Part shown: positions 8,917 through 14,961 of the stretch, piece after piece
Position numbering within the stretch: the first letter of the stretch is position 1
Layout: every line of letters begins with the position of its first letter
Source of the DNA: Methanobacteriota archaeon
GTDB lineage: Archaea > Thermoplasmatota > Thermoplasmata > Methanomassiliicoccales > Methanomethylophilaceae
Assembly (NCBI GenBank): GCA_029574055.1
Contig: JAKQBQ010000005.1
Location: 1-16,396 of the forward strand
Length of the DNA stretch: 16,396 bases
Direction of reading: 5' to 3'
Position numbers and translations under genes: made by a program
Notes under the pieces: generated by a model
Databases searched by the model: none
The model's input: only the letters and a program-made list of their open reading frames with translations
Told to the model about the DNA's origin: nothing

Positions 8917-8940
8917 CAAAAATCTTTTTTTTGTCGAACA
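8917..8940. terminator. Bidirectional terminator region between ATP synthase operon and polD small subunit
   Basis: The 24 bases between the two convergent genes hold a run of eight T on the + strand (8925-8932) and, read on the - strand, five T (opposite 8918-8922). Oligo-T tracts are the main intrinsic termination signal of archaeal RNA polymerase, so the region can end both the + strand operon and the - strand polD transcript. There is no strong stem. Confidence 0.7.
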
Positions 8941-10374
8941 TCACTTCGTGAAGTCCATCATCCGCGCGGCGCCCGTGCCGAGATGGACCACAGGCATTAT
9001 TGCGGGGTTGGGGTTGAAGTTGTGCGCCTTTTGGTATTCGGTCTGATCCTGCCACGCCGAGGCGTTGATCACCTTGATCCCGCGGAAGTCCATCTTCCCG
9101 GCACCGTGCACATGCCCGGAAACGAATATGTCGGGAACACGTTCCACAACAAGATAATCCTTCTTCTCGGGGGCCAGCGCGGTCTTCCCCCCGTACATCG
9201 GGGACAGGTGGCGTCTGATCAGCATCTCCTTCATCACGTTGATGGGATCCTCATAAGTCAGCTTCTGCACGCTGGACACCCAGTCGTCGATGCTTTTTCC
9301 ATGATATGATAGAATGATCCTCTCTTCTATCTCTATATTGACGGGGTTCCCGGCCAATATGATGTTGGAGTCAAAACTTTTTGTGAATATCTTGCCGAGA
9401 GCCGGCTGCGGTTCGGCCAGCCTCACGGCGTCATGGTCGCCGGGCTGGAGCACGATCTTGATGTGGTCGGGGATGTCTTTGAGGTACTCTCCGAGCTTTT
9501 CATACTGTTTGTAGATGTCGGCGATGTTCAGTTCCTCCTCCTGCCCGGGATATATCCCGATGCCGTCCACAACGTCCCCCGGAAGTATCAGATAATCCAG
9601 GTCCATGTCGTACGAATTTGCCTTGAGCCAGGTCATCATTTTTTCCCACTCTTTATCCATGAAGGTGGAGCTCCCCACGTGTATATCGGAAAGGAACGCT
9701 ACGGAAGAGACGGAGTCCGACGGGGTCCACGCGCGTCCTGCAGGGATGTCCGGCCTGAATATCTTCTCCGCGACGAACAGGTTCCCGCGGGAGGACGGCT
9801 TTCCCGATACGCCTATGACCTCGTCGTTGACGAACAGCTCGCCATCGCAGGCGGTGTCCTTTGATATCAGCACTGTGCACGATCCGCATTCATCTTCGAT
9901 CGTCAAAGTGGTGTGGCCGTTCTTTGTTTCTTTCTTTTCGTAGATCATCCCTATGATCCTCGCTTCTCTCCCGAGGCTCATAGCTTTGGATATGGGTATG
10001 GAGGCACCGAAGTCGCGCCTTTTCTCGATCATCTTCTTCAGCGCGAAGAACCTGCTTTTGAAATAGGCGGTGAAATCCGTGATCTTGCCTTCGCAGGTCG
10101 AGTCGCCGGTTATATCCGTGCCGGAGACGATGGAGATGCCGCTGTGGTTCTTGTTCTTGGGGACGAAAGGCTTTCTCTCCGGCGCTGCCGCCGTGTCTCC
10201 GGCGAGGAAGTTCATGACATCCTTCTTCTCAATGAAGACGGAGCTCTCGGAAAGCACCGACAGAATGGTGTTGGTGAAGGTCACCGGGTCCGGGTTGGAG
10301 AGCACTATTTCTAACGCTTCAGGAGAGAAGAACAAGTTCTTTCTTGCCGCCGCACTCAGGACCTCCGACCTCAT
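8941..10374 (-). CDS. polB: DNA polymerase D small subunit (DP1, 3'-5' exonuclease)
   Basis: The small subunit of the euryarchaeal replicative polymerase PolD, which carries the Mre11-like proofreading nuclease; the large subunit DP2 is not in this window. It has 477 residues: a short N-terminal helical region, an OB fold (about 135-210) and a calcineurin-like phosphoesterase domain (about 222-477). Metal-site motifs are SDIHVG (D230, H232), GDVVDG (D267), PGDHDAVR (312-318), SYHGKS (H358) and GHVHGAG (H421, H423). The third motif is normally GNHD; here the Asn is Asp. The start is ATG 10374. The frame stays open to 10893, but that extension overlaps the UPF0201 gene antisense and lies upstream of the TATA-like box at 10395-10410. 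Stop TGA; convergent with the ATP synthase operon. Confidence 0.95.
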   Translation of the reverse strand: MRSEVLSAAARKNLFFSPEALEIVLSNPDPVTFTNTILSVLSESSVFIEKKDVMNFLAGDTAAAPERKPFVPKNKNHSGISIVSGTDITGDSTCEGKITDFTAYFKSRFFALKKMIEKRRDFGASIPISKAMSLGREARIIGMIYEKKETKNGHTTLTIEDECGSCTVLISKDTACDGELFVNDEVIGVSGKPSSRGNLFVAEKIFRPDIPAGRAWTPSDSVSSVAFLSDIHVGSSTFMDKEWEKMMTWLKANSYDMDLDYLILPGDVVDGIGIYPGQEEELNIADIYKQYEKLGEYLKDIPDHIKIVLQPGDHDAVRLAEPQPALGKIFTKSFDSNIILAGNPVNIEIEERIILSYHGKSIDDWVSSVQKLTYEDPINVMKEMLIRRHLSPMYGGKTALAPEKKDYLVVERVPDIFVSGHVHGAGKMDFRGIKVINASAWQDQTEYQKAHNFNPNPAIMPVVHLGTGAARMMDFTK

Positions 10375-10394
10375 GAAAAACCAAATACGGTACT

Positions 10395-10410
10395 TCACTA
10401 AATAACCTTT
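10395..10410 (-). promoter_or_regulatory. TATA-like promoter of polD small subunit (leaderless)
   Basis: Read on the - strand, the sequence AAAGGTTATTTAGTG has a purine-rich BRE-like part and a TATA-like TTATTTAG centred near 10402, 28 nt before the ATG at 10374. That spacing puts transcription initiation at or next to the start codon, and there is no Shine-Dalgarno sequence (the preceding bases are TTTGGTTTTTC). It fits a leaderless mRNA. Confidence 0.5.
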
Positions 10411-10511
10411 CAACATACGACGGAGATGCCGCTGGCCCGCCGCATATTGTTGCGGGAAGATCGGGGAAATAACGGTATCGGAAGGCTCTTTCCTCAGCAG
10501 GTTCCCGCCTG

Positions 10512-10530
10512 CAAAGGAAGTTAAATATGC
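10512..10530 (+). promoter_or_regulatory. BRE/TATA promoter of the UPF0201 gene (leaderless)
   Basis: CAAAGGAAG followed by TTAAATATG (10512-10529) looks like a BRE plus TATA box. Its centre is about 25 nt before the ATG at 10550, so initiation would fall at the start codon. No Shine-Dalgarno sequence lies before the ATG (context ACCTGTCCCACCAC). The 175-bp divergent region 10375-10549 holds this promoter and the one for polD; nothing else convincing was seen in it. Confidence 0.6.
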
Positions 10531-10549
10531 ACAACACCTGTCCCACCAC

Positions 10550-10936
10550 ATGACCTCCGTCCTGATATCGTGCCGGGTATATCCAAGCGAAGACCCGGAG
10601 AAAGTCAGGGAAGCGATCTTGAACATATTCCCGGACGCATCTTTGGAAAGGACCGGCAGCGGTTTCGAAGGAGAGGCCGGCTTGGACCGCTTCTCCGTTC
10701 TGATACGCAGGCAGAAGATACTCGACAGCACGAGATCGACCATGTTCAAAGGCATCAGAGGCGGCAGCATAGTGCTGCATCTGAATAAGCAGGTCGCTGT
10801 CGTTGGGAAGATATCCTTCACCGAACCAAAGACGGTGCTGGGTTCATTGAAGGTCACGATCGAATGCGATGACCCGGAGGCCCTTATCGACAAGATAGCG
10901 CCGAGGACCGTTAACGGCGAGGAGGTGAGGGGATGA
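10550..10936 (+). CDS. UPF0201 family protein (COG1931, RNA-binding fold)
   Basis: An archaeal-specific protein of 128 residues. The family has a double-stranded-RNA-binding-like fold and no settled function. Recognisable conserved blocks are YPSEDPEKVREAILNIFPD at the N-terminus, LIRRQKILDSTRSTM in the middle, LHLNKQVAVVGKISF, and the closing LIDKIAPRTVNGEEV. The length is normal. It starts at ATG 10550, with a TATA-like box at leaderless distance. The TGA at 10934-10936 overlaps the ATG of the next gene by four bases (ATGA), and the last codons contain that gene's Shine-Dalgarno sequence, so the two products are translationally coupled. It is divergent from the PolD small subunit gene. Family membership is confident; function is not known. 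Confidence 0.88.
   Translation: MTSVLISCRVYPSEDPEKVREAILNIFPDASLERTGSGFEGEAGLDRFSVLIRRQKILDSTRSTMFKGIRGGSIVLHLNKQVAVVGKISFTEPKTVLGSLKVTIECDDPEALIDKIAPRTVNGEEVRG
10921..10928 (+). promoter_or_regulatory. Strong Shine-Dalgarno for the TIM-barrel gene
   Basis: GGAGGTGA, a perfect anti-16S match, 4 nt before the ATG at 10933. It lies within the last codons of the UPF0201 gene and fixes the start of the downstream gene. Confidence 0.85.
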
Positions 10937-11697
10937 TCGGAGTATCATGCACGCAGTTCTCCGTCCTCGATCCGGAGGCGGTCATGGAGATGGTGTCAAA
11001 GGAGTTCGGACTGTGGGAGATATTCTCGGAGGCCGAGAATTCTGTCATAGGGTTCTCTTCAAGGTTCAATGAGATAAAAGGCGCATACAGCATGAGATAT
11101 TCTGTGCACGCCCCGATATGCGACATCAACATAGCGTCATTCAACGACAGGATAAGAGAGGTGTCCGTCGAAGAGACGCTGAGGACGATGGAACATGCCA
11201 ATGCGATGGACATCAGAACGGTGACGGTGCACCCCGGGCTGTATTCAATGACTCTGTACGGCACGAACGCGCGGTCCGTGAAGCTCTCCAAGCATTCCCT
11301 TAAGAGGATAGAGAAAGGGGCCGAGGAATACGGGCTGACGGCGGCGATAGAGAACCTGCCGTCTTTGCGCATGATGATGGGTCAGATGCCCGGCGACCTG
11401 CTGGAACTCATAGACGGCACCGACCTGAAGATATGCTTCGACATCGGCCACGCCAACACAATGGGAGCGATAGACGAATGCATTGACGCTTTTAAAGGAA
11501 GGATAGCGAACATCCACATCCACGACAACGCCGGCAAGAGCGATGACCACTTGACGATCGGCGACGGGAACATAGATTTTTCCAACGCACTATCCAAATT
11601 GAAAGGATACAAGGGCAACTATATCATCGAATCCAAGAGCATGGAGTCTGCAGTCGTGTCAAAGAAGCGCCTGGAATACCTCATGCGGAACGCGTGA
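10933..11697 (+). CDS. Xylose isomerase-like TIM-barrel protein (endonuclease IV / sugar isomerase superfamily)
   Basis: A 254-residue member of the AP-endonuclease-2 / xylose isomerase-like superfamily, metal-dependent and cytosolic. Strand-end motifs run in barrel order: VHAP (H59), VHPG (H100), AIENLP (E140), CFDIGHAN (D170, H173), NIHIHDN (H195, D198), SDDHLTIGDGNIDF (D204, H206) and IIESKS (E233). By motif matching these fill the nine zinc-ligand positions of endonuclease IV, although many sugar isomerases and epimerases share most of them. The protein is about 30 residues shorter than E. coli Nfo. It may be an AP endonuclease or a sugar-phosphate isomerase/epimerase; the sequence alone does not decide. 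It is coupled to UPF0201 by a 4-nt overlap. The TGA stop is only 4 nt from the convergent CPBP gene. Confidence 0.85.
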   Translation: MIGVSCTQFSVLDPEAVMEMVSKEFGLWEIFSEAENSVIGFSSRFNEIKGAYSMRYSVHAPICDINIASFNDRIREVSVEETLRTMEHANAMDIRTVTVHPGLYSMTLYGTNARSVKLSKHSLKRIEKGAEEYGLTAAIENLPSLRMMMGQMPGDLLELIDGTDLKICFDIGHANTMGAIDECIDAFKGRIANIHIHDNAGKSDDHLTIGDGNIDFSNALSKLKGYKGNYIIESKSMESAVVSKKRLEYLMRNA

Positions 11698-11701
11698 CCG
11701 A

Positions 11702-12772
11702 TCATTTCGAATAGCTGTTCTGGAACAGCGGGAGCGGCTTGCCCGAACCGCCGAGATCAAGCATCCTCTTCACGATATAGACCAAGGCCACGATGCCCGC
11801 CGCGAGGAAAAACAGCTCCAACACCACCAACACCGGCTCAAGCCCCATCCAATTGAAGGACGTGAGGAAGTTGTTGACAAAGTGCAGCATTATCGAGGCG
11901 TACAGCCCGAAGCGGACGAACACGTATCCCAAGAACACTCCCATCAGGGCAGCGGAGACGACCTTCCATGCCTGATCCTCCCAGCCCGGGTAATGTGCCA
12001 GACCGAAGATCGTGCTGGAAATGATTATGAGGATGACCGCGGTCGTGCTCATGCCGAAACCCCCAAGGATGCTCCTGAGGGACCCCCACTTCTTTGTGAC
12101 GATGAGCGAGATGACCGCCATAGGCACACCGATGTAAAGAAGGCGGGTCACGAGCTCTTCCCATACCACCGCGTGCACCAGCGACAGTATCTGCTCTACC
12201 ACGCCGCCGAAGTCGGGCACGGTGATCTCCGACCCGGATGAGATGGTCAATATGGTGATGATGACGCTGATGATGAAAGAGGCGCAGAGAGAAATGCCCA
12301 CCCAAAACGCAGCAGTGTCCTCGACGGCGTCGGGCCGGTCGAGCCTCTTCAGTCTGCCGGTCTTGTCAAAGAACCGCTGGATCATGAGCGCCGCGCTGGT
12401 CACGATGGCGCTCAAGGCAAGCGACCAGTACAGCAAAAGGGCGAACCCGCTCATGCTGAACACTATTTGCGGGAAAGGCACAATCACATAGAACCTGAGC
12501 AGGATGCCGCTTGATAAGGCGGCAACGTCCGGATAGTGTATCACCACCACGATTATCTCGAAGACGACCACGGCAATGACAACGAAGCATACGGCCAAAA
12601 GAACGGCCTCGAGGACGCCGAGGCGGGCGCGCTCAGGCTGTGTGCTGCTCGGTGGAGAACTGTCGGGGGCGGGGTGCGGATACTCAACGCCATCAAGACG
12701 GCGGCCGCATTCGCCGCAGTACGACCTGCCGGCAGCAGCATACTCTCCGCATCTGGGGCATCCGTCATTCAT
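11702..12772 (-). CDS. Zinc-ribbon CPBP-family intramembrane protease
   Basis: A membrane protein of 356 residues. An N-terminal zinc ribbon (C5, C8, C19, C22 in CPRCG and CGECG) is joined by a Pro/Ser linker (32-46) to a bundle of about eight hydrophobic helices. The CPBP (Abi, CAAX-protease-like) signature is complete: EELVTR (E205, E206, R210), FGLAHYPG (H260) and HFVNN (H297, N301). Known family members cleave prenylated or membrane substrates, or scaffold other proteins; no substrate can be named here. It starts at ATG 12772, overlapping the stop of the upstream gene by 8 nt. No Shine-Dalgarno sequence is visible, so translation is probably coupled. It is the last gene of the three-gene operon that begins with the HTH regulator. 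Confidence 0.9.
   Translation of the reverse strand: MNDGCPRCGEYAAAGRSYCGECGRRLDGVEYPHPAPDSSPPSSTQPERARLGVLEAVLLAVCFVVIAVVVFEIIVVVIHYPDVAALSSGILLRFYVIVPFPQIVFSMSGFALLLYWSLALSAIVTSAALMIQRFFDKTGRLKRLDRPDAVEDTAAFWVGISLCASFIISVIITILTISSGSEITVPDFGGVVEQILSLVHAVVWEELVTRLLYIGVPMAVISLIVTKKWGSLRSILGGFGMSTTAVILIIISSTIFGLAHYPGWEDQAWKVVSAALMGVFLGYVFVRFGLYASIMLHFVNNFLTSFNWMGLEPVLVVLELFFLAAGIVALVYIVKRMLDLGGSGKPLPLFQNSYSK
11714..11729. repeat. Perfect inverted repeat at the convergent gene junction
   Basis: GCTGTT (11714-11719), loop CTGG, AACAGC (11724-11729). It is 17 nt past the stop of the TIM-barrel gene and inside the 3' end of the CPBP gene. It could act as a terminator-like stem for the + strand transcript; no T tract follows, so the role is uncertain. 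Confidence 0.35.
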
Positions 12773-13379
12773 TGTTGGTCAATAGGGTCGCTATGTTATT
12801 TACCCTTTCTACTTCGATGACCGCCAGCAAAGAGGTCCTGTATTTCGCTATGTCCTTTATCTGCGATGCTATGTACTCCTCTCTTTTCCTGCTTACCTTC
12901 CCGTATCCTTTGACCTTGTTCAGGTAAGTGTCCCATGCAATGGCGAAGGATTCCGCGGAGGACATGTCAAAATGGCGCTTCATTCCTTTTTTGGCGAGTC
13001 TGTGTTCTTTTACGAACTCCATGGTCTTCACCGTCTGGATGTACATCTCTGTGAACTCTTCGTTGTTCATGTCAAGCGGTATCACTTCCAGGGAGTCTTT
13101 TGAGCAAAGATCGATCAACTCGCAGAGCGCCGGTGCGGGAGCCTCTATCTCCCCGAAGTTGGATAGGTGATAGACGTAGACCATATCGATCTCGCTCAGC
13201 TCCTGGACATCTTCTATGTTATCTCGATCCTTCAGCGCCATTATCTCCTCTATCCCCAGCGAGGCGGCGTACGCTTCGTATCGCCCATACGTCTCTCTGA
13301 TCTTCTCCGCTTCGGACACGAGGCCTTTGACTATGGGAAGGATGTCGACTCTGCATTTCCCGATGTTCAGAGAGATCAT
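12765..13379 (-). CDS. Conserved-looking hypothetical protein, possibly TraB-like
   Basis: I do not recognise this 204-residue protein with confidence. It is soluble, acidic and mostly helical, without signal peptide or membrane span. Some blocks recall the TraB/PrgY/GumN family (COG1916): YGRYEAYAASLG near residue 31, VIPLDMNNEEFT near 99, and the C-terminal KREEYIASQIKDIA (165-178) followed by a strand like LLAVIEVERVNNI, where TraB proteins have ERDxYMA and a VVGxGH strand. The glycine and histidine of that strand are absent, so it would be a degenerate member. ATG start with AGGAG at 13389-13393, spacer 9. It overlaps the regulator by 4 nt and the CPBP gene by 8 nt. The reading frame itself is secure; the family hint is weak. 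Confidence 0.8.
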   Translation of the reverse strand: MISLNIGKCRVDILPIVKGLVSEAEKIRETYGRYEAYAASLGIEEIMALKDRDNIEDVQELSEIDMVYVYHLSNFGEIEAPAPALCELIDLCSKDSLEVIPLDMNNEEFTEMYIQTVKTMEFVKEHRLAKKGMKRHFDMSSAESFAIAWDTYLNKVKGYGKVSRKREEYIASQIKDIAKYRTSLLAVIEVERVNNIATLLTNNE

Positions 13380-14323
13380 TTTTTAGTGCTCCTTGAAAGT
13401 GCCAGATCTGTGAGCGCATCCTGATCGTCTATCTTTTTCAGCTCCTCGCTGGTCACTACGGCGGTGGACTCTATATTCTCGGCCGAGCGCTCCTTATCCA
13501 CAATGATCAGGGAATGTTTGCCGGCGATCTTCGATATCTCGGAGGCGATCATGGCTTTTTGTACGAGCTTATCCTCATCCGCCCCCAGCCCGGTGAGGAA
13601 TATGGTCTTCCTGCTTCTCGAAAAGGCATCGAAGGGGCTCTTCGTGACCGGGGTTATGGCGAATCCGAGCTCAAGGAGGCGGTTCAGCGGCTCCGACCAG
13701 GTCACTCTGTTGCCTGTCACTTCATAATCCTCCGGCTTTTTGGTATTCTTGTATTCAAAAGGATTGACAGGCTCGATTATAGGCACTTGGAGGAACTCTT
13801 CGAGCCTCATCGCAGCATCGATCATTGCCCCCATCCCGGACTCGTACATTTGAATGGTGCGCCTGGAGACGCCCGTGGTCTCAGCCAGCGTGCCTAGGCT
13901 TATGCCTCCGCTCTCCCTGATATGCCTCAGGAGTTCGCCGTCGATCTTCACGTAAAGGCCGCCGGGCGCAGCGAAGATGAAGGGCGGCACCTCCTCCAGC
14001 AGGTGCTCGCTGAGAGTCTCATTGGATATGATCGGGATCTTGAATCTCGAATAGACTATCCCGGTCTCAAGCGACCCCGAGCTGGACGTCTCTCCTATCA
14101 GCAGCGGTGTGGCTTTAAGCACGTCGGCAAGTATCTTCATGTCCTCGGCGTTCTCTCTCGAAAAAGCATCCACATTGCTGAGGACCTTGATTATAAGCAG
14201 CGTATCGTCCTTCCTCCCGACGATGTCGAAGCAAACGCTTCGTAAATTGAGCGAGGATGAGATCTCGAAACCCGCCTTTGCCAGAATAGCTCTTGTGGTG
14301 TTGATAAGGTCTTCTCTGCTCAC
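13376..14323 (-). CDS. COG1395-type archaeal HTH transcriptional regulator
   Basis: A 315-residue member of the archaeal family annotated as putative HTH-type transcriptional regulatory protein. The N-terminal domain (about 1-110) has CFDIVGRKDDTLLIIKVLSN, GIVYSRFKIPIIS and the hinge PPFIFAAPGGLYVKIDGE. An XRE/Cro-like HTH follows (about 128-178), with SLGTLAETTGVSRRTIQMYE containing the recognition helix. The C-terminal 130 residues are a domain with IFLTGLGADEDK and a Lys/Glu-rich end. The start is GTG 14323: a TATA-like box lies about 27 nt upstream, inside the longer frame that could begin at GTG 14362, so the longer form would not be transcribed from that promoter. There is no Shine-Dalgarno sequence. 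It heads the operon with the 204-residue protein and the CPBP protease; autoregulation is plausible but not shown. Confidence 0.9.
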   Translation of the reverse strand: MSREDLINTTRAILAKAGFEISSSLNLRSVCFDIVGRKDDTLLIIKVLSNVDAFSRENAEDMKILADVLKATPLLIGETSSSGSLETGIVYSRFKIPIISNETLSEHLLEEVPPFIFAAPGGLYVKIDGELLRHIRESGGISLGTLAETTGVSRRTIQMYESGMGAMIDAAMRLEEFLQVPIIEPVNPFEYKNTKKPEDYEVTGNRVTWSEPLNRLLELGFAITPVTKSPFDAFSRSRKTIFLTGLGADEDKLVQKAMIASEISKIAGKHSLIIVDKERSAENIESTAVVTSEELKKIDDQDALTDLALSRSTKK

Positions 14324-14343
14324 ATTGTGTAAAGAGGTTGTTC

Positions 14344-14356
14344 TTCTATATAAAAT
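14344..14356 (-). promoter_or_regulatory. TATA promoter of the HTH-regulator operon (leaderless)
   Basis: Read on the - strand, TTTATTTTATATAG contains a good TATA box (TTTATATA) centred near 14350, about 27 nt before the GTG at 14323. This predicts initiation at the GTG itself. The region just upstream on the - strand (14363-14400) is AT-rich apart from an 8-bp palindrome. Confidence 0.65.
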
Positions 14357-14399
14357 AAACACACATACAAAACGATCGGCCGAACAGTCGAATCACGCG

Positions 14400-14416
14400 C
14401 CCGGCAATCCACCGGG
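14400..14416. other. GC-rich hairpin between hsp20 and the HTH operon
   Basis: CCCGG (14400-14404), a 7-base loop, then CCGGG (14412-14416). It lies between the hsp20 terminator and the regulator promoter, both on the - strand. It may help isolate the two units; the stem is short, so chance is possible. Confidence 0.3.
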
Positions 14417-14430
14417 TGCCGCCGCCGTCT

Positions 14431-14472
14431 TGATAAAAAAGTTGAAAAGTGTTTGATGCCCGCTGCCGCGGG
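14431..14472 (-). terminator. Terminator of the cdc48-hsp20 operon
   Basis: On the - strand, a GC-rich stem (CCCGC, loop GGCA, GCGGG; 14459-14472) directly follows the hsp20 stop, and after about 18 nt there is a six-T run (opposite 14435-14440) with further T stretches. Together they make a credible transcription end before the promoter of the regulator operon. Confidence 0.6.
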
Positions 14473-14961
14473 TCATTCGTTCTCTATTCGCCCCTCGGTG
14501 TCCGGAGAGGCTGCCCGAGCAAGGACAACCTCCAATATCCCGTTGTTATACTCCGATCTGACGGAATCCGGGTCGACATCGCACGGAAGTGCCAGCGTCT
14601 CGGCGAATCTCTTTTGGCCGGCGTCTGCGCTCACCGAGAGCGTATTTTTCGTGCACTCAAGCGCGATATCCTCTTTGGCGGTCCCCGGGATCTCCACAAT
14701 CACTCTGACCACTCCTTCCTCAAGGCTGATGTCGATCAAAGGCCCGCCGGCCGGGCCGCGCTGCGCGTCTTGGCCGTCAACAGCGTTCCCGAACTCTCTC
14801 ACCTGCCTGTTGCCGTCGGAGTCCGTGTACACGGTATATCCGTAGGTCTTTACGCCGGTTCCCCCGAGATTCTCCATGTCGGAGAACATCTTCTCCATCC
14901 TTTTGGCAATCGATTCGAAACTTCCTCCGAAGAAGCCGTTCCACACATCATCTGTATCCAT
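14473..14961 (-). CDS. Hsp20 / alpha-crystallin small heat shock protein
   Basis: An ATP-independent holdase chaperone of 162 residues. The N-terminal arm (1-35) is followed by the segment [19 protein letters not shown] (41-59), common in archaeal Hsp20 proteins, and an alpha-crystallin domain (about 73-150). The domain has [27 protein letters not shown] and the signature [10 protein letters not shown] (138-147). A clear C-terminal I-x-I/V anchoring motif is not visible in the tail (EGRIENE), which may alter oligomer size. It starts at ATG 14961 with AAAGGAGG 8 nt upstream, inside the cdc48 coding sequence, and overlaps cdc48 by 14 nt. It is therefore co-expressed with Cdc48 as a protein quality-control pair. 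TGA stop followed by a terminator. Confidence 0.93.
   Translation of the reverse strand: MDTDDVWNGFFGGSFESIAKRMEKMFSDMENLGGTGVKTYGYTVYTDSDGNRQVREFGNAVDGQDAQRGPAGGPLIDISLEEGVVRVIVEIPGTAKEDIALECTKNTLSVSADAGQKRFAETLALPCDVDPDSVRSEYNNGILEVVLARAASPDTEGRIENE

Noticed and set aside
10437..10455. Weak inverted repeat (CCCGC...GCGGG) in the divergent intergenic region
   Set aside because: Five base pairs with a long loop and no partner signals; not enough for a regulatory or RNA call.
10375..10893. N-terminal extension of the polD small subunit
   Set aside because: The extra 173 codons are antisense to UPF0201, cross both promoters and do not resemble DP1; ATG 10374 fits the family N-terminus and the leaderless promoter.
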